From NCBI GenBank assembly GCA_963932465.1, contig OZ010795.1, positions 21,351,874 through 21,415,873 on the forward strand: a DNA stretch of 64,000 bases, given 5' to 3'. The notes under the pieces were generated by a model that saw only the letters and a program-made list of their open reading frames with translations, was not told where the DNA came from and did not search any database. Source of the DNA: Maratus speciosus (Eukaryota > Arthropoda > Arachnida > Araneae > Salticidae). Numbering within the stretch: the first letter of the stretch is position 1; each line of letters starts with the position of its first letter. This document shows positions 1-11,139 of this stretch, in pieces. The position numbers and the translations under genes are program-made.

Positions 1-61
1 GGGAATAGGGATTTTCATCCCATTGATGACAAAAAGATCCATCGCTAGCATATTTCATGTA

Positions 62-1907
62 GGGGAGAGTTAGCAATATTTGGACCGCCGCTTTAATTGG
101 ACCGTTGCCATTCTGTCGTTAATTACAGGAACAGACTCCATCTACCGCTGAAATCCTACTCATCAGAATGACGTCACTCATGATTAGAAGAAGCAACCGC
201 CTGCCACATGCTGTTTTCAGACAATTTAAAAAAACCTAAAGTTAGCTGTTTTGATCTAATTTTTTCCTACTAAACGTAAGTGAATATTTTAAAACTAAAG
301 TAAGTTGCTATGTTTTCATATACATATATGAATTTGTCTGTTTATTGCGCATATTTTTCACGCTAATTTGTTTGATTCCGTTTTTGTTCTCAGTCTTGAA
401 ATTAACTGTTTTAAAAAATGGCGCAGTTGCGGTAATTGGGCCAAATTCAGTTGCTTAAATTGGACCAGATATGCGATCATAAATTTGAAAAGTAAGTAAC
501 GAATGTCGAGGACGGTACGCTTTGTACACTATTTTTTATATTTTATAATGGAATACTATCTCCATGCAATTTTTTTTTTGTATATCTGGATTAATTTTTT
601 ATACAGTTTAGACCTATATAAACCTATGCAACATGTCTATGCAATAAATTTAGTTTGCAATGTCTTTTATCTTGTATGTAATTGTATTTATTTTCTTTGA
701 ATTGTTTATTCCTACGGCATATTTGATTTACAGAGTTGAATTGAAACATGTTCCTCCTGTAGGATATTTGTGATGGAAGGCTTTTTACAGTTCTGAAGGG
801 TGGAATTATACTTTTTTGCCATTAAAACGCATAAAATCTCAAACCTTGTTGAAAATGTTGAAAAAGATATAGACAAACTGTCTGTAACACCCGTGACAGC
901 AAAAGCTGTTAAAGATATAGGAAACAAAAAGCAGACAGTAAGTTGTGAAGAAATTGACCTGCAACAAGGCTGCAGCTACAAATCCTTCCCAAAAGCAAAA
1001 AAAATCATTAGAAATGTTATTTCCCTTGCAAAATTCAGTTAAATCAAAGTACAGAAGGAGCCAAAAAACAGTTGTGTTAACATCATCGCCATATAAACTA
1101 AACCTTGAAATGAAAAAAAAAGACAAAAAGGAAGCTTTCACTGCACAAAAGCAATTGGAACATCGAGTTTTAAAAAATAGGCGTTATGCAATTAGCAAGA
1201 AAATGATTGAAGAGAAGAACTACAAACGTAATGTAAAGAAAACTTCAGTTGCAAAAAGAAGTCTGATAATTCAGAATCTAAATAGGAAAATCTAGACAGT
1301 TATGATTGGTTTTGCCTAATTTGTAAGAAAAATAAAATAGCACAAATGACTCGGTGTTCAGATTGCCATATACGGTTCCATGTTGTGTGCGCTGGAAAAT
1401 AAAAACAATAAACAAAATTCATGTATAAGCTTTGCATCACTCCTTACATGATATTCAAGTAACTGATAATTAGTTCCATAATTTCTATTTTTAATTACTC
1501 ATAACTCATACATTTTGATTTAAAACAATTACTCTTATTTTCAGATATTTTATTTCATTATATTTCATTGCTGTTATTTTTGTTTCATTGTTTCATTAAT
1601 CGCAAACTTTGCTTTTAATAAAATTAGTTATATTCCCTAGTCATTAAAACAACCTGATATTATTTGGTCCAATTTAGGAGACTGGTGGTCCAACTTAGGC
1701 GACCAGTTGCTGAATTTGGGCCACTTTTGGTAAATTTTTCAAATTAAAATAAAATTTAAGATTTTCAAAAAGAAATTGATCTAAATATTTATTTAATTAA
1801 TAGATGAATAGATTGACCCTGTGTAATTATCGTTTGCAGATATTCCAAAAATTAAGTGAGTTACACCTGAAAATAAGTGAAGTGGTCCAAATTAGGCTAC
1901 TCTCCCC
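62..1907 (+). mobile_element. pogo/Tigger-like DNA transposon with TA target duplication, decayed
   Basis: The ends are imperfect inverted repeats: GGGGAGAGTTAGCAATATTT on the left, and on the right a sequence whose reverse complement begins GGGGAGAGTAGCCTAATTT. Both then read TGGACC. Each end is bordered by TA (60-61 and 1908-1909), the target duplication of the Tc1/mariner/pogo superfamily. Copies of a TGGTCCAA-type motif recur inside both ends (around 80-110, 440-470, 1665-1725 and 1882), as expected for transposase-binding subterminal repeats. The interior keeps only the tail of a transposase (945-1402). The insertion lies inside the IR pseudogene. Confidence 0.8.
945..1402 (+). pseudogene. 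Transposase C-terminal tail, pogo/CENP-B-like, with zinc-finger end
   Basis: The open stretch 945-1295 encodes a Lys/Arg-rich tail with a VVLTSSPYKLNLEMKKK block. Such a block is typical of the region after the DDE catalytic domain in pogo/jerky-type transposases. A change of frame at about 1295 leads into DWFCLICKK...MTRCSDCHIRFHVVCAGK and a TAA at 1400-1402. The spacing C-x2-C ... C-x2-C-x4-H-x2-C resembles the PHD-like finger that often ends these transposases. The DNA-binding and DDE parts are not recognisable between 62 and 945, so this is a fossil. Assignment rests on motif memory; a profile search with the CENP-B/pogo DDE families would test it. Confidence 0.6.
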
Positions 1908-3020
1908 TACAAACCTGAAGCCATTATTTTATGTACGAATGAATCCAAGAGATTTTTGCAACAGAAGCCTCTTCGGACCATCATTGAATCCATATTTTCT
2001 TCAAAACTGTCTTCTAAGATGAAGAAATCTTTGACGTCCAGAATGTCATGAAATCTTGCCCCTATGATATAAGCAAGATATTGCTTTTGACTCTCACGAA
2101 GAAAATTTGTGAAAGGTAGCCGGTAACTTAACTTATTCTTAAGAATGTCTGCTGCGATTATTCTTAAATGTTCCCGTTCTGATTTCTCCCAGTAATTACC
2201 CATTACGGATAAGCAATACAATGATAATCTCCACATTCTACAGTTGAAGCCAAATCTGAAAGATGCTTAATTTTAGTGATAAGAGAATCGAGAGAAATGA
2301 TAAAAATACTGAATCGTCAGAGAAGCATAGCTCGTACAACCCACGAATAGAAAATAATTTTCTCCACGAGAGACGAAAGTTTTATAGATGAATTTTGCTT
2401 CATCAATACTGCAAAAATGTCAAAAGAAACTTTGCTGATGGTATATTTCCTTTTCAGTATAACGTAACATACTACAGGCATCGCAGTTAACACCGATATA
2501 ACTGTTAGCCATACAGACAGCGAAAACATTTGAAAAATGCCGAAAATGTGTGGTCTATATTCCGGTTTTCTAGTAACAAATGTGTGATTGCCCAACTTGT
2601 GCGGGTAAGAAAGCTCCACTGGATCTGCACTCCGTTTATCCATAACTAGAGGAATAACTCCAACATCGATTTCTGAACAATTTTTTTTTTTTTTTTGTTA
2701 ATCCTTCCAAAGTACCATTAGGCCAAATTATATCTGGTTCATAAATATTCACAAAATTAACTCTGTCAAAATATTGTTGAAGGTACCGTATAAGTGCAAG
2801 TACTAAACGGCCGAATGGATTTAATTTCGATGAGAAATATTCTAGTCTGTCGTCATCCGTTGCATTTGGATGAGGTTTAAAAGGATGGGGGGAATTATAT
2901 ACAAGGATTATTGTTTTCTGCGATTCCATATTCTATTTCATTTAATTCACTAATTTTCTAAAAAATGTTACTTTCAAAATATTTTACTATAAAGTAACAA
3001 AATTTTACTCTTTTTAATAT

Positions 3021-4482
3021 AGTCCAGGCAACAGGGAATTTTACCTAGCAAAATTAATGGTAGTTCTGAAAATCGGCTTACTTTATGTTTTCTGGGTCGC
3101 AGAATCCGAATTTGTAACTTCCCACCAAAAATTCCCCCGGCAACCTTCCCCAAATTTTTGACCCCCCCCCCCAAAAGGTTTTTATTAAAAAAAAAAATTA
3201 TTTTTTTAAGGGGAAAAGTATCTAGAAATTCAGAAAGTAGACAAAATTTGCAACAAATAGATATATGACATTATGACTTAGGATGAAGGGGAAGGGGGGA
3301 TCTGCCTCAGAACATGCGCGAGGTGTTGCGTGGATTAAGTTGCGCAATTCCATTTAACCACTCACACGTTTACATTCGCCCTCCCATCTCCCCTCCGAAC
3401 TTTCCTTATAAGGTTTACTTTAAATTTTTTGGGTCGGTGAATCCGAATTTTCAACTTACTCCTAAATTTCCCCCACCCCCGAAAACCCACCAAAATAGTT
3501 GTTATTAATTCAAATTTCTTATTGTTTTATGGGAAATGCATTACGAAATTCAGAAACTAGACAAAATTTGCAACAAATAAGATATATGACATTATGACGT
3601 AGGATAAACGGGGAGAGAGGGGGCTGCCTCTGACCATGCACTGCGGCGCTACGTTCACTAAGTTATGAAGTCCAGGCAATATGGGGATTTTACATTCCCC
3701 GCGTATTTTTCTCAAAAATCAAATTTTTTCAAAAAATCAATTTCTTGGGGGGGGGGGTTCCCGGGTGACATTTCGGTAGGAAGTTACAAATTCGGATTCA
3801 GCGACCCAAAAAACATAAAGTGTGTCGAAATCCAGAACTAGAATTAATTTTTCCAGGTAAAATCCCCTATTGCCTGGACTTCATACCATAGTGCACGTAG
3901 CGCCGCAGTGCATATTCAGAGGCAGCCCTTCCCCTCCCCGTTCATCCAACGTCATAATGTCATACATCCTATTTGTTGCAAATTTTGTCCAGTTTCTGAA
4001 TTTCGTAATGTATTTCCCCTAAAACAATAAGAAATTAGTTAAGAATAAGTTAAAAACAACTATTTGGCGAGAAGTTAAAAATTCGGATTTAGCGACCCAA
4101 AAAACTTAAAGTAAAACTTATAGTGGAAGTTCGGAGGGGAGATGGGAAGGCGAATGTAAAAGTGTGAGTGGTTAAGAGGAATTGCGCAACTTAGTTCACT
4201 CAGCACTGCGCGCATGTTCCGAGGCAGATCCCCCCTTCCCCTTCGTCCTAAGTCATAATGTCATATATCTAATTTGTTGCAAATTTTGTCTACTTTTAAT
4301 AAAAACTATTTTTTTTGGGGGGGGGGGCATTTTACCAAAATTTGGGGGGTTGCTGCTGTAAAATTTGGTGGGAAGTTAAAAATTCGTATTTAGCGACCCA
4401 AAAAACATATAGTAAGCCTTTTTCCAGAACTACCATGAGTTTTGCTAGGTACAGCCCCTATACGGTCTCTATTGCCTGGACT
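3021..4482. mobile_element. Large palindromic foldback element
   Basis: The element starts AGTCCAGGCAA and ends TTGCCTGGACT. The two arms of roughly 0.7 kb are inverted copies of each other. Landmarks occur forward in the left arm and reversed in the right. GTCCAGGCAA is forward at 3022 and 3671, reversed at 3886 and 4471. GACAAAATTTGCAACAAAT is forward near 3240 and 3553, reversed near 3968 and 4270. The block around CTGCCTC and GACATTATGAC also mirrors. Each arm carries C or G runs of 11 (3162-3172, 3747-3757, 4317-4327). Short open frames inside it are repeat shadows. It lies about 90 bp upstream of the start of the left IR pseudogene. Confidence 0.8.
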
Positions 4483-4499
4483 AATAGTAGAAAATATGA

Positions 4500-5684
4500 A
4501 TGAGAGTTAACAGCACTTATTTTTATTCTTTTTTTTATTTACAGAAACCGTAACCGACGAAAAAATGTGTAATTTCTTGATTATTTCTTTCTGTTTTAAG
4601 AAGAATATATAACTTTTAATAATATTGAATGACTCATAATAATTAATCTTTATAAATTTGAAAACAATCAACAAATCAACTTTTCTTCTGTTTATCTCAA
4701 AATAGAGAAACACGAAAGGGTTTCTTGGATTTAATCGTATAGTTGTATAATGTGTGCATATCATCTCATATTCTAATTTATATTATTTTAGGAGGAAGCT
4801 TTCATTGTAAAGGTTGTTTTTTAAATCATTTTTCATTATGATGAAAGTATTGTTTTGCTTATAATTAATTGATTAAAACCTAATCCAACATTATTTTTTA
4901 TTTAATCATCAAAAAAGAATAAATTAGGAAAAATTATGATGCATACATAATTTGAAAATATTGTAGAATAGAGATTTCAATTTCAGTATAAAAATATTCA
5001 TAAATTTGTTTCATTGCAGTTCATTAAAATCTAAACCTAATCAGTCAATTTTGAAAATGTACCACCTGTCATAGAAGTGTAAATCCTTACATATTAAAGA
5101 AGAATAAAATGAAATCATCTAGTTTCCCGCGAGCGCATTAGAACTTTTATGCACAAGACATTATTGGCGTATCCATATATTGTACAACGGTTCAATCTCG
5201 ATATTAACGTGTACACATACTTTGGACTAGAGTCAGATTTATACAAATGGTTTTCATAAGATTCAGTTTTTTCGCTAGAAAACGTTGGCATAATATTCAT
5301 ATGGCACTAATGTGTAACCTCAATATTCTTTAGGGTTATTATAACTAATAGAGTGGTACGTTGACTAGATTAATGCATCAACGAAAACACCTTTTTATAT
5401 TCTATCGCAAGTTAATATGTATATAACAGCGCATATATCTTCTGCATATCACATCTTATTTCGTGTAAATCATCGATTGAATTCTGCAGCTTATCTCAAT
5501 AATGAATCATACATGTTCACAACAGAGATTTTTTGAAAACATAAGTTAAAGATTTTCAAACTTTCTTCATGTACTTGCCAGTTCCTCAAAACAAACTCAG
5601 ACATGAGTAGTGTCGCTGCCACACACAGTTTTCTAAATATATTTAGAGAAAATTGCTGTCATCTTTTCCTATTCAAGAGCCTTG
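4500..5684. other. AT-rich intergenic sequence, no gene seen
   Basis: I see no supported coding frame, RNA gene or repeat ends here. Open stretches are short and have no recognisable motif. Confidence 0.5.
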
Positions 5685-5844
5685 CAGTGGTGGAAAATTG
5701 GCGCAGAGGAGGAGCCTATTGACACCACTAATATTTTATGGTATTCTTCATCTTAATAAAAACTGTCATTAGATAAGACGAAAAATTCTACTAATATTTA
5801 GTGGTGTCAATAGGCTCCTCCTCTGCGCCAATTTTCCACCACTG
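5685..5844. mobile_element. Hairpin MITE with ~50 bp inverted repeats
   Basis: The arm beginning CAGTGGTGGAAAATTGGCGC (5685 to about 5735) is repeated in inverse at about 5793-5844, ending CCACCACTG, nearly without mismatch. About 60 bp of AT-rich loop separates the arms. The six bases GCCTTG occur immediately outside both ends (5679-5684 and 5845-5850), consistent with a target-site duplication. The CAG..CTG ends suggest a hAT-type element, but an 8 bp duplication would be usual for hAT, so the superfamily is open. Confidence 0.8.
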
Positions 5845-5850
5845 GCCTTG

Positions 5851-8800
5851 TTTTTCTCCGTAAAATGCAGAACCAGACACTGAAATACTGGATTTTACGT
5901 TAAAATAATATTTGTTTTTTTTTTTTTCATCTCATTATAATTATATGTAATTTAAACATTTAAATTTTTTTTAAATCGATATTAAAACATATCAAAGGCC
6001 AAATTAGAATCCCAAATTGTAAAGATTTTTCAGATTTTTTAGTTATTTAGCCTGTATTTTAGCAGCCTCACTATATTCTATCATAACAATGCTTAAAAGA
6101 GCTCGGAACAGTTTTAAAACTTGTTTTCTAGTTGTTTGTGATTTCTAATATCTAAACATATGATTAAGTAACTTAAATAGTAATTTCAAAAAATTCTGTT
6201 ATTTTGTATCAATACGTTTATGTAACGTAGCTGAATCTTGAATGTGAATTTCAAATTTATAATATGCGTATTGCGTGCAATCTTGCTTAAACACAGTTCT
6301 AAATAAAACCCGATGTTTTTCAATGTTTGCTTTACCTTTCAGCTTGAATAAATGAACAATTAAGTATGATAATATATTTCAACGTTCGCTTTAACTTTCA
6401 GCTTGAATAAATGAACAATTAAATATGATAATACTTTTGTTCTTCATCTTTACTTTTTCTGTTTTTCGGTACCAGTGTTCAAGTAAATCTTTTGTCTCTG
6501 TGTTTGGAACACAGTCAGCACTGATGGTCAGCACTGATGTTCCTCTGAGAGACACCCCCACCACCCACCCACCCCGAAGTCATCACTAATCGTCACAGAC
6601 CTTCACATGAATTCAAAAATGCCTAAAAGATGTGGATATAAAATATTTGAGCGTTGCTGCTACTTACTTAACTACATGAAGTATTTAAGCCGAATCGAAG
6701 AAATTATTTTGGATGTATAGTAAGTAAGAACGGGTTATTGAAGTACTGATGCATTTCATTTTTAGATTTTAAATTTAATTTTCTATTCCGTAAATTTTGC
6801 TATAATATTCAATAGCAATTAAAAAACTTTCTATATTTATATATATATAACGAAGCTTTCTTGAACAGGCGTTTCCCTTTTAATGATACTCCAGACGCAT
6901 AAGAAGGCTGCAAATCAAATATTACTTATTTGAATAACAAGACAAGAGGCAGTTAAAATAAATGGATTCAGTGGTATAATGACTGAAGGTCTCTATTACG
7001 CCCCGGGATTCCTTCAAAACACCGCCCAGATTATCCGGCGAAAGCCGATGCTGGAGAGGAGAGCAAAGTATTATATTTTTGATATATTTTTGATTTTTAT
7101 ATTTTTGGAAGTACCACAGTCCAGGAAGGAGTGATCAAAATTACATTTTCTCCAAATGATCGAGTGTTGGCAGTACAACATATACATTTTTCGCAAATTG
7201 CGTATGCTATATGGCGAAATTAAAGTGAGTGAAGACATGCGGTCAGAGTTCGTTAATTGTAACTAAATGGGGGACTTCAAAAGAGTAATATGAATTATTT
7301 ACCACCAAAAAGTTATGCGTAGGAATTATGGTGCAGAAACCACAAAAGAACATCCTATAGGGGTTGCCAAAAATCTTACGGGACTGAAACGCCAGAAAGC
7401 GAACGTTACTAAAATAAAACAAATTAAAAACAGAGTACCTATAATGAAATGATTAATATGTTGCATCTGGACTGACGGTCGCTAAAATGTAGAAGTACAG
7501 ACTCTGACTAAAATCTGCATAGCATCAAAAATAAGGCATTAGCATGGAATCTGAAAAGGCGTTGCTAGACGGAAAAGGATATTATTTCATTTCTTTTAAA
7601 TGTCGTGCGCTGCGGTTAAAAGATTAAAGAGAATGAAAAATGACTGCTTAATTTTATGAAAGTAAAAGAGGTTATAAAATAAATTGAATCCAAATACAGA
7701 CAGATAATTAAATTTAAGAATTTAAAAAGGCACAATTTTAAACGGAGAAAGGGGAACTATTAACATTAATAAGTGAAGGTAGACGCCTTCACAATATATA
7801 GTAACAAAAAGTAAAAATATCTGTTACAAGAATGTTTTCTAGAAGAATAATTATACTAACAATCTAGAATATTGTTTTGGTTAATAAATACTGTTAATAA
7901 CTACCTTACAATTAATAACAATTTTTAGTTAACTATGTGGGTGTTAAATATATTTTTGCAACGCAATAATAAAAGAATAATATACAGAAGCTAAAAATTT
8001 TAAAAATAATATTTAAAAATATTTAATAAGTCGGAAATTGTACGTCAAACGTTGCAAATGAGTTGCGTTCGTACTATAACTAATTTTATAAATATTCAGA
8101 TCTTAGTGCAATAGCTGTTGCACTCTTATGCAAAAGAACGTGAATAAAAAAATTATTATGATTTGCATATTAAATTCAATAATTCGGAAATGATATGACC
8201 CGATCATAAATAGGACGCCATCACCACGGTAACCTAGAATCATTACATGTCTTCGGATATATATATTTCTTCGGATTATTTTGCGCCAGTCATTCTTATT
8301 AAACATTATTTTTTCGTTACATTAAAATAAAAAGGTACAAACAAAAGCAGGATTTTAAAGCGCTTGTTGAGCTTGGATTTAGGGTATCTTAGAAATTAAA
8401 GTCGATAAAATTCTAGTAATCTAAAAACTCATCACAAACTGTGGTTCTAATAATGCGATTGAACAACATATCTTTTAGAAATGTGTTGCTTTTGTATGAT
8501 AAACTTTTCAAGGAATATTTAAATGTAAGTCATTTATATATTTGTAGAATAAAATGTAACATTTTACTTTAAAATGGAGTACATCATTGTTTATCTGTGT
8601 ATGGTACGGAGGTAAACAAACTTTTTGCCCAAGAATATTTGACACTAAATATTTTGGAAACTATTATACGTAACATACAAAACACATTGTGTATGTTACC
8701 CACGTTATCAAACTCTTATTGGATATCGTCCGATTCAAAATATCATTTTACAGATTAAAACTCATGTTTTCGCATGATCTCAAATAAAGACTTAGTTACG

Positions 8801-9837
8801 AGCATGTATGATTTTTTATTAAAGCTCTATAAATATTATTACGACGCGAAAAAAATGTGATATAGAGCAGCATATGTAAACAGGAAAAAGGGTATTAAAA
8901 TGTCTTCGATAAAGTATTAAACTAATAATCCAAAAGAAATATCGTAAAATCGAAACTTCATTATAATAAGATTTGTGGAAGAATATTAGTACCATCTGAA
9001 TCCAGTTGCAACTTTTTGTATATCAACTGAAGCATAAATTATGTAACTAATTCAAAATATCCTTATTCATTAATATCAGTGAGTAAACCGTTTCGTAGTA
9101 CATAGATGCATCGTTGTTCTGTAGTGTATAAACATTATATGGTGTTTGCTGTAAACGGTATCATTTCATGTTACGCTTCTTTTATATATAAAGATTAAGA
9201 AATCTATGAAAGGCAGTGTTTTATAAAATTTGAATAATTTAATTTATATTTTAATGAATTGAAATGATAGAAATGGGTGAATAATTTTATACTGAAATTC
9301 TGAGCTCAATTTTACAGTATTTTCAAATTATTTTCACATCATTATTATTTCTGATATGTTCAGCTTCGATAATGAAACACAAAAGAAAGTTTGTTATAAT
9401 CAATTAGCAAAACAATTTTTTAAACCGAATGAAAAATAATTTTAAAAAGAACTTTATGCAACGCAAGTTTGTTTATGAAATACGTAAATTAGAGTAACGG
9501 ATTATATGTAAATATATTATAACGATAAAATTACATCTAAAAATTGCTTTCGTGTTTCTGTGTATTTTTATTAATGCAAGAAACTTCGATTTATTTCAAT
9601 ATCTTAAGAATAATTTTTCTGCGTCAATCAATGTTATTAAACATTATATGTTATTCTTAAAACAGCTTCGTTCATTACCGTTCTTGTAATAAAAAAAGAA
9701 CAAACAAACTTGTTTTTCTTAATAACATTTGAACGTGGTTAATTCTTATTCATATTTTCCAATATTAAGAAGGATAAAATGTTGTTTTATTATAAAATAT
9801 TTTTTAAGTAATATTTTCTGTAAAAGTAATAAAAAAA
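5851..9837. other. Intergenic region with small repeats, ending in the IR 5' flank
   Basis: No gene is supported. A ~61 bp sequence containing CAGCTTGAATAAATGAACAA is tandemly doubled at 6317-6435. A C-rich strand with a G-quadruplex motif on its complement lies at 6552-6577. A more GC-rich patch (about 6995-7060) has no sustained open frame. From about 8925 the sequence is homologous to the 5' flank of the second IR pseudogene. Confidence 0.55.
8925..9270 (+). promoter_or_regulatory. Conserved 5' flank of IR genes, copy A
   Basis: This segment upstream of the intact IR shares ordered blocks with 49115-49460 and 50155-50490. The blocks are AAAATCGAAACTTCAT (or one-base variants), AGTACCATCTGAATCC (variant AGTACCATTCAAATCC in one copy), GAGTAAAC/GAGTAAATC, CTATGAAAG, and TTTATATTTTAATGA. 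Shared order and spacing show common descent of the flank with the gene. A regulatory role is inference. No TATA box or initiator was assigned with confidence. Confidence 0.5.
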
Positions 9838-11139
9838 ATGAAAAAGACTATGGAATCCCTGAAAAGTATTACTCTTGGATATGATGCTGTTCGTTTCAAA
9901 ACCCTTTCGAATGCAACTGATGACCAGAGACTACAAGTTCTATCATCGAAATTAAATCTATACGGTCGATTACTTCTTGCACTCATACAATACCTTCAAC
10001 AGCATAAAAAATATTTTGACAGAATTAATGTTGTTATGACTTTTGAAAGAAATGTTCTATATCCTAACGGTACTTTGGAAGGATTATTAAAAAAAATCAA
10101 TTATTCTGAAATTGACGTCGGAGTTATTCCAGAAGTTATGGACAAATATATAGCAGATGCAGTGGACTTTTCTTACCCGTACACGTTAGGAAGTAATATG
10201 TTTATTACAGAAAAACCATCTTATAAACCACACATTTTCGGAATTTTTCAGACTTTTTCGTTGTCTGTGTGGCTAGCAATTACATCTGTTTTAATTGCGA
10301 TGCCTATAGTATGTTATGCCGTACTGAAAAAGAAGTATACTTTCAACACTATTTCTTTACACGTTTTCGCCATATTGATGAAGCAAAATTCCATTATAAG
10401 AACTTCGTCATTTGTGGAGAAACTTCTTGTCTATTCGTGGGTTATAGGAGCCATGATTCTTTGTTTGTCTCACGATTGCGTATTTTTATCCTTTCTCTCA
10501 ATTCCTCCTCTCACTAAAATTAAGCGTCTCTCAGATTTGGTTTTAGCTGTAGAAAGTGGAGATTACCACTGCATTTCTCAAGTGTACTCCGGGGTTCCTG
10601 GTATCTGGAAAAACTCAAAAGAGGAACATTTACGAGTCATAGGAACGGACATTCTGAGGAATAAGTTAAGTTACGGGCAAGCTTTCACAAATTTTGTTCA
10701 TCACAGTCAAAAGCAAAATCTTGCTTTCATTACGGAGACAAAGTTTCTTGACATGTTCGCTGAAAAATACTTCATCTCAGAAGATCGTTTCTTTGAAAGT
10801 ATGGAAGCAATGATGGTCCGAAAAGATTTCTGTTGCAAAGAACTTCTGGATTCCTTCGTACACAGAATAATGGATTCAGGTATTTACAATAAATACGTTA
10901 GCGATGGAAATTTTCTGTCGTCAATGGGATTGAAATCACTAATCCCGGATCCTGAAACTACTAATAGAAAACTGACGCTGACAGATGTTGCCCCCGCATT
11001 TATATTCCTTTTAACTGGCTATTTTATCTCATTTTTGGTTCTCATTGCTGAAATATATTTAGGTAAAAAAAAAGTTATTTCTGTGAATAAAAACCAAAAA
11101 AGAAAAACGAGAATAGTTTATGATGAAACTGCTGTATAA
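9838..11139 (+). CDS. Divergent ionotropic receptor (IR), intact, chemoreceptor family
   Basis: The 433-residue protein has the split ligand-binding layout of IR/iGluR-like channels. The S1 half is residues 1-138 (NATDD at 25-29, LYGRLLLALIQYLQ at 41-54, PNGTLEGLL at 76-84, DVGVIPE at 93-99, VDFSYPY at 109-115). Membrane segment 1 is about 140-163, a short pore stretch about 165-190 and membrane segment 2 about 196-220. The S2 half is about 221-380 (EEHLRVIGTDIL at 262-273, FCCKELLDSFVHRIM at 331-345). Membrane segment 3 is about 385-408, followed by a basic tail. It would sit in the plasma membrane of sensory neurons as a tuning subunit. The R expected before VDFS in iGluRs is absent (VMDKYIADAVDFS), as in many divergent IRs. 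No signal peptide is visible, so an upstream exon is possible. The start could also be the Met at residue 5, since both pseudogenes keep MES. Putative glycosylation sites are NAT, NGT and NYS. Confidence 0.88.
   Translation: MKKTMESLKSITLGYDAVRFKTLSNATDDQRLQVLSSKLNLYGRLLLALIQYLQQHKKYFDRINVVMTFERNVLYPNGTLEGLLKKINYSEIDVGVIPEVMDKYIADAVDFSYPYTLGSNMFITEKPSYKPHIFGIFQTFSLSVWLAITSVLIAMPIVCYAVLKKKYTFNTISLHVFAILMKQNSIIRTSSFVEKLLVYSWVIGAMILCLSHDCVFLSFLSIPPLTKIKRLSDLVLAVESGDYHCISQVYSGVPGIWKNSKEEHLRVIGTDILRNKLSYGQAFTNFVHHSQKQNLAFITETKFLDMFAEKYFISEDRFFESMEAMMVRKDFCCKELLDSFVHRIMDSGIYNKYVSDGNFLSSMGLKSLIPDPETTNRKLTLTDVAPAFIFLLTGYFISFLVLIAEIYLGKKKVISVNKNQKRKTRIVYDETAV

Larger units (their letters stand above)
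1..2929 (-). pseudogene. Ionotropic receptor (IR) pseudogene, left copy, 3' end beyond window
   Basis: Fragments on the minus strand align in order with the intact receptor at 9838-11139. The start and S1 half are at 2929-2636 (begins MESQKTIILVYN, contains NATDD, FGRLVLALIRYLQ and PNGTLEGL). S1 end, first membrane segment and pore region are at 2643-2317 (KPEYRPHIFGIFQMFSLSVW). The S2 half is at 2236-1908 (EREHLRIIAADILKNKLSY, RRGFCCKNLLDSFVHKIM). The sequence resumes at 61-1 (KYASDG, then SSMG). Breaks seen: a frameshift in a long A-run near 2680, a TGA after the AMLL segment near 2316, further frame changes at 2236-2317, a 1.85 kb transposon at 62-1907, and a frameshift plus TGA in 1-40. 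It would have been a membrane chemoreceptor of the IR family. The codons just upstream read ATG AAA TAG AAT ATG, matching the five-codon leader of the intact copy but with a stop. It is clearly nonfunctional. Confidence 0.9.

Noticed and set aside
6995..7060. GC-richer patch as an exon
   Set aside because: No open frame with splice borders and no recognisable peptide.
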